Below, piece by piece: positions 13,789 to 14,041 of a stretch of 14,041 nt of DNA. The DNA is from an uncultured Gammaproteobacteria bacterium. GTDB lineage: Bacteria; Pseudomonadota; Gammaproteobacteria; SZUA-140. The DNA is taken from the NCBI GenBank assembly GCA_945787585.1, contig CALZIG010000126.1, forward strand, positions 1-14,041, written 5' to 3'. How positions within the stretch are numbered: position 1 is the first letter of the stretch; every line of letters starts with the position of its first letter. A program made the position numbers and the translations under genes. Below the pieces are notes generated by a model, which did no database searches, was not told where the DNA came from, and saw only the letters and a program-made list of their open reading frames with translations.

Positions 13789-14041
13789 TCAAGAGCGAGC
13801 CAGACGTTTTAAAAAACCCTCACGCGCCCCAGCATTGATCCAGCCAGTGGCGATCGTTTTGCTAAGTTCGCTATTCACCCGACCGCGATGGATATGAGAG
13901 GGAGCAGCCGGAAAGATCACCAGCTTGCCCCGTTCTGCTTCCTCATGGTGCTGCTGCCAGTGGAATTCTGTACCGGCCTCCGTCACAGAATCGCAGTAGA
14001 GAATCCAGGCCAGCACGCGGTGCGCCGGCTCGGTGGCTTCA
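13789..14041 (-). CDS. 2OG-Fe(II) oxygenase-like protein, C-terminal fragment (5' end outside window)
   Basis: The minus-strand frame is open to the window edge, so the gene starts beyond 14041; the GTG at 14016 is internal. The visible 83 residues match the C-terminal half of prolyl-4-hydroxylase-type oxygenases, which use Fe(II), 2-oxoglutarate and O2. Visible pieces are a core strand (VLAWILYCDSV), EAGTEFHWQQ, and KLVIFPAAPSHIHRG, where a His of HIHRG would be the distal iron ligand. SKTIATGWI follows, a typical closing segment of this subfamily. The proximal HxD pair lies outside the window. The substrate cannot be told. Base composition is back to that of the core genes. The stop is TGA at 13791-13789. 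Confidence 0.7.
   Translation of the reverse strand, partial: EATEPAHRVLAWILYCDSVTEAGTEFHWQQHHEEAERGKLVIFPAAPSHIHRGRVNSELSKTIATGWINAGAREGFLKRLARS

Noticed and set aside
1..14041. CRISPR array, tRNA or rRNA
   Set aside because: No regularly spaced direct repeats, cloverleaf-like segments or rRNA-like stretches were seen in either orientation by reading.

Overview
The window reads as chromosomal DNA of a gammaproteobacterium, most likely one of the sulfur-metabolising lineages. The evidence is the LysM gene-dprA-smg-topA gene order, a CysB-type regulator, an Fe-S type APS reductase and a moderately GC-rich core. This is inferred from protein resemblance only, and no species can be named.

Layout. 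(1) 1-5048, plus strand: the 3' part of a LysM-domain protein gene, dprA (DNA processing in transformation), smg (DUF494) and topA (topoisomerase I). This is a conserved housekeeping block; dprA and smg overlap by one base. (2) 5059-5196: a compact element bounded by 14-bp inverted repeats with one mismatch. It lies between the convergent topA and cysB genes, and its right end forms part of the cysB stop codon. (3) 5195-10250: an assimilatory sulfate reduction locus. cysB (minus) is divergent from a TauE/SafE-type exporter gene, a large sulfite reductase gene and cysH (plus). A strong terminator-like hairpin separates the reductase gene from cysH. The inferred pathway is APS to sulfite by CysH, sulfite to sulfide by the reductase, sulfur-anion transport by the TauE/SafE protein, and control by CysB. 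(4) 10288-12540: a diguanylate cyclase (minus), divergent from a lipoprotein gene of unknown function. (5) 12541-13788: a conspicuously AT-rich segment with one orphan gene, a possible 19-codon leader ORF overlapping its start, a weak terminator and a palindromic repeat-like sequence. It looks recently acquired. (6) 13789-14041, minus: the C-terminal part of a 2OG-Fe(II) oxygenase-like protein, running off the window.

The most unusual object is the sulfite reductase. Both of its homologous halves carry a full C-x5-C / C-x3-C cysteine quartet, where assimilatory enzymes normally keep only the C-terminal one. It also extends into an unrecognised helical region and a TusA-like sulfur-carrier tail. 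A second point of interest is that CysB seems to lack its last ~20 residues exactly where the repeat element begins. I saw no CRISPR array, rRNA, tRNA or transposase gene.
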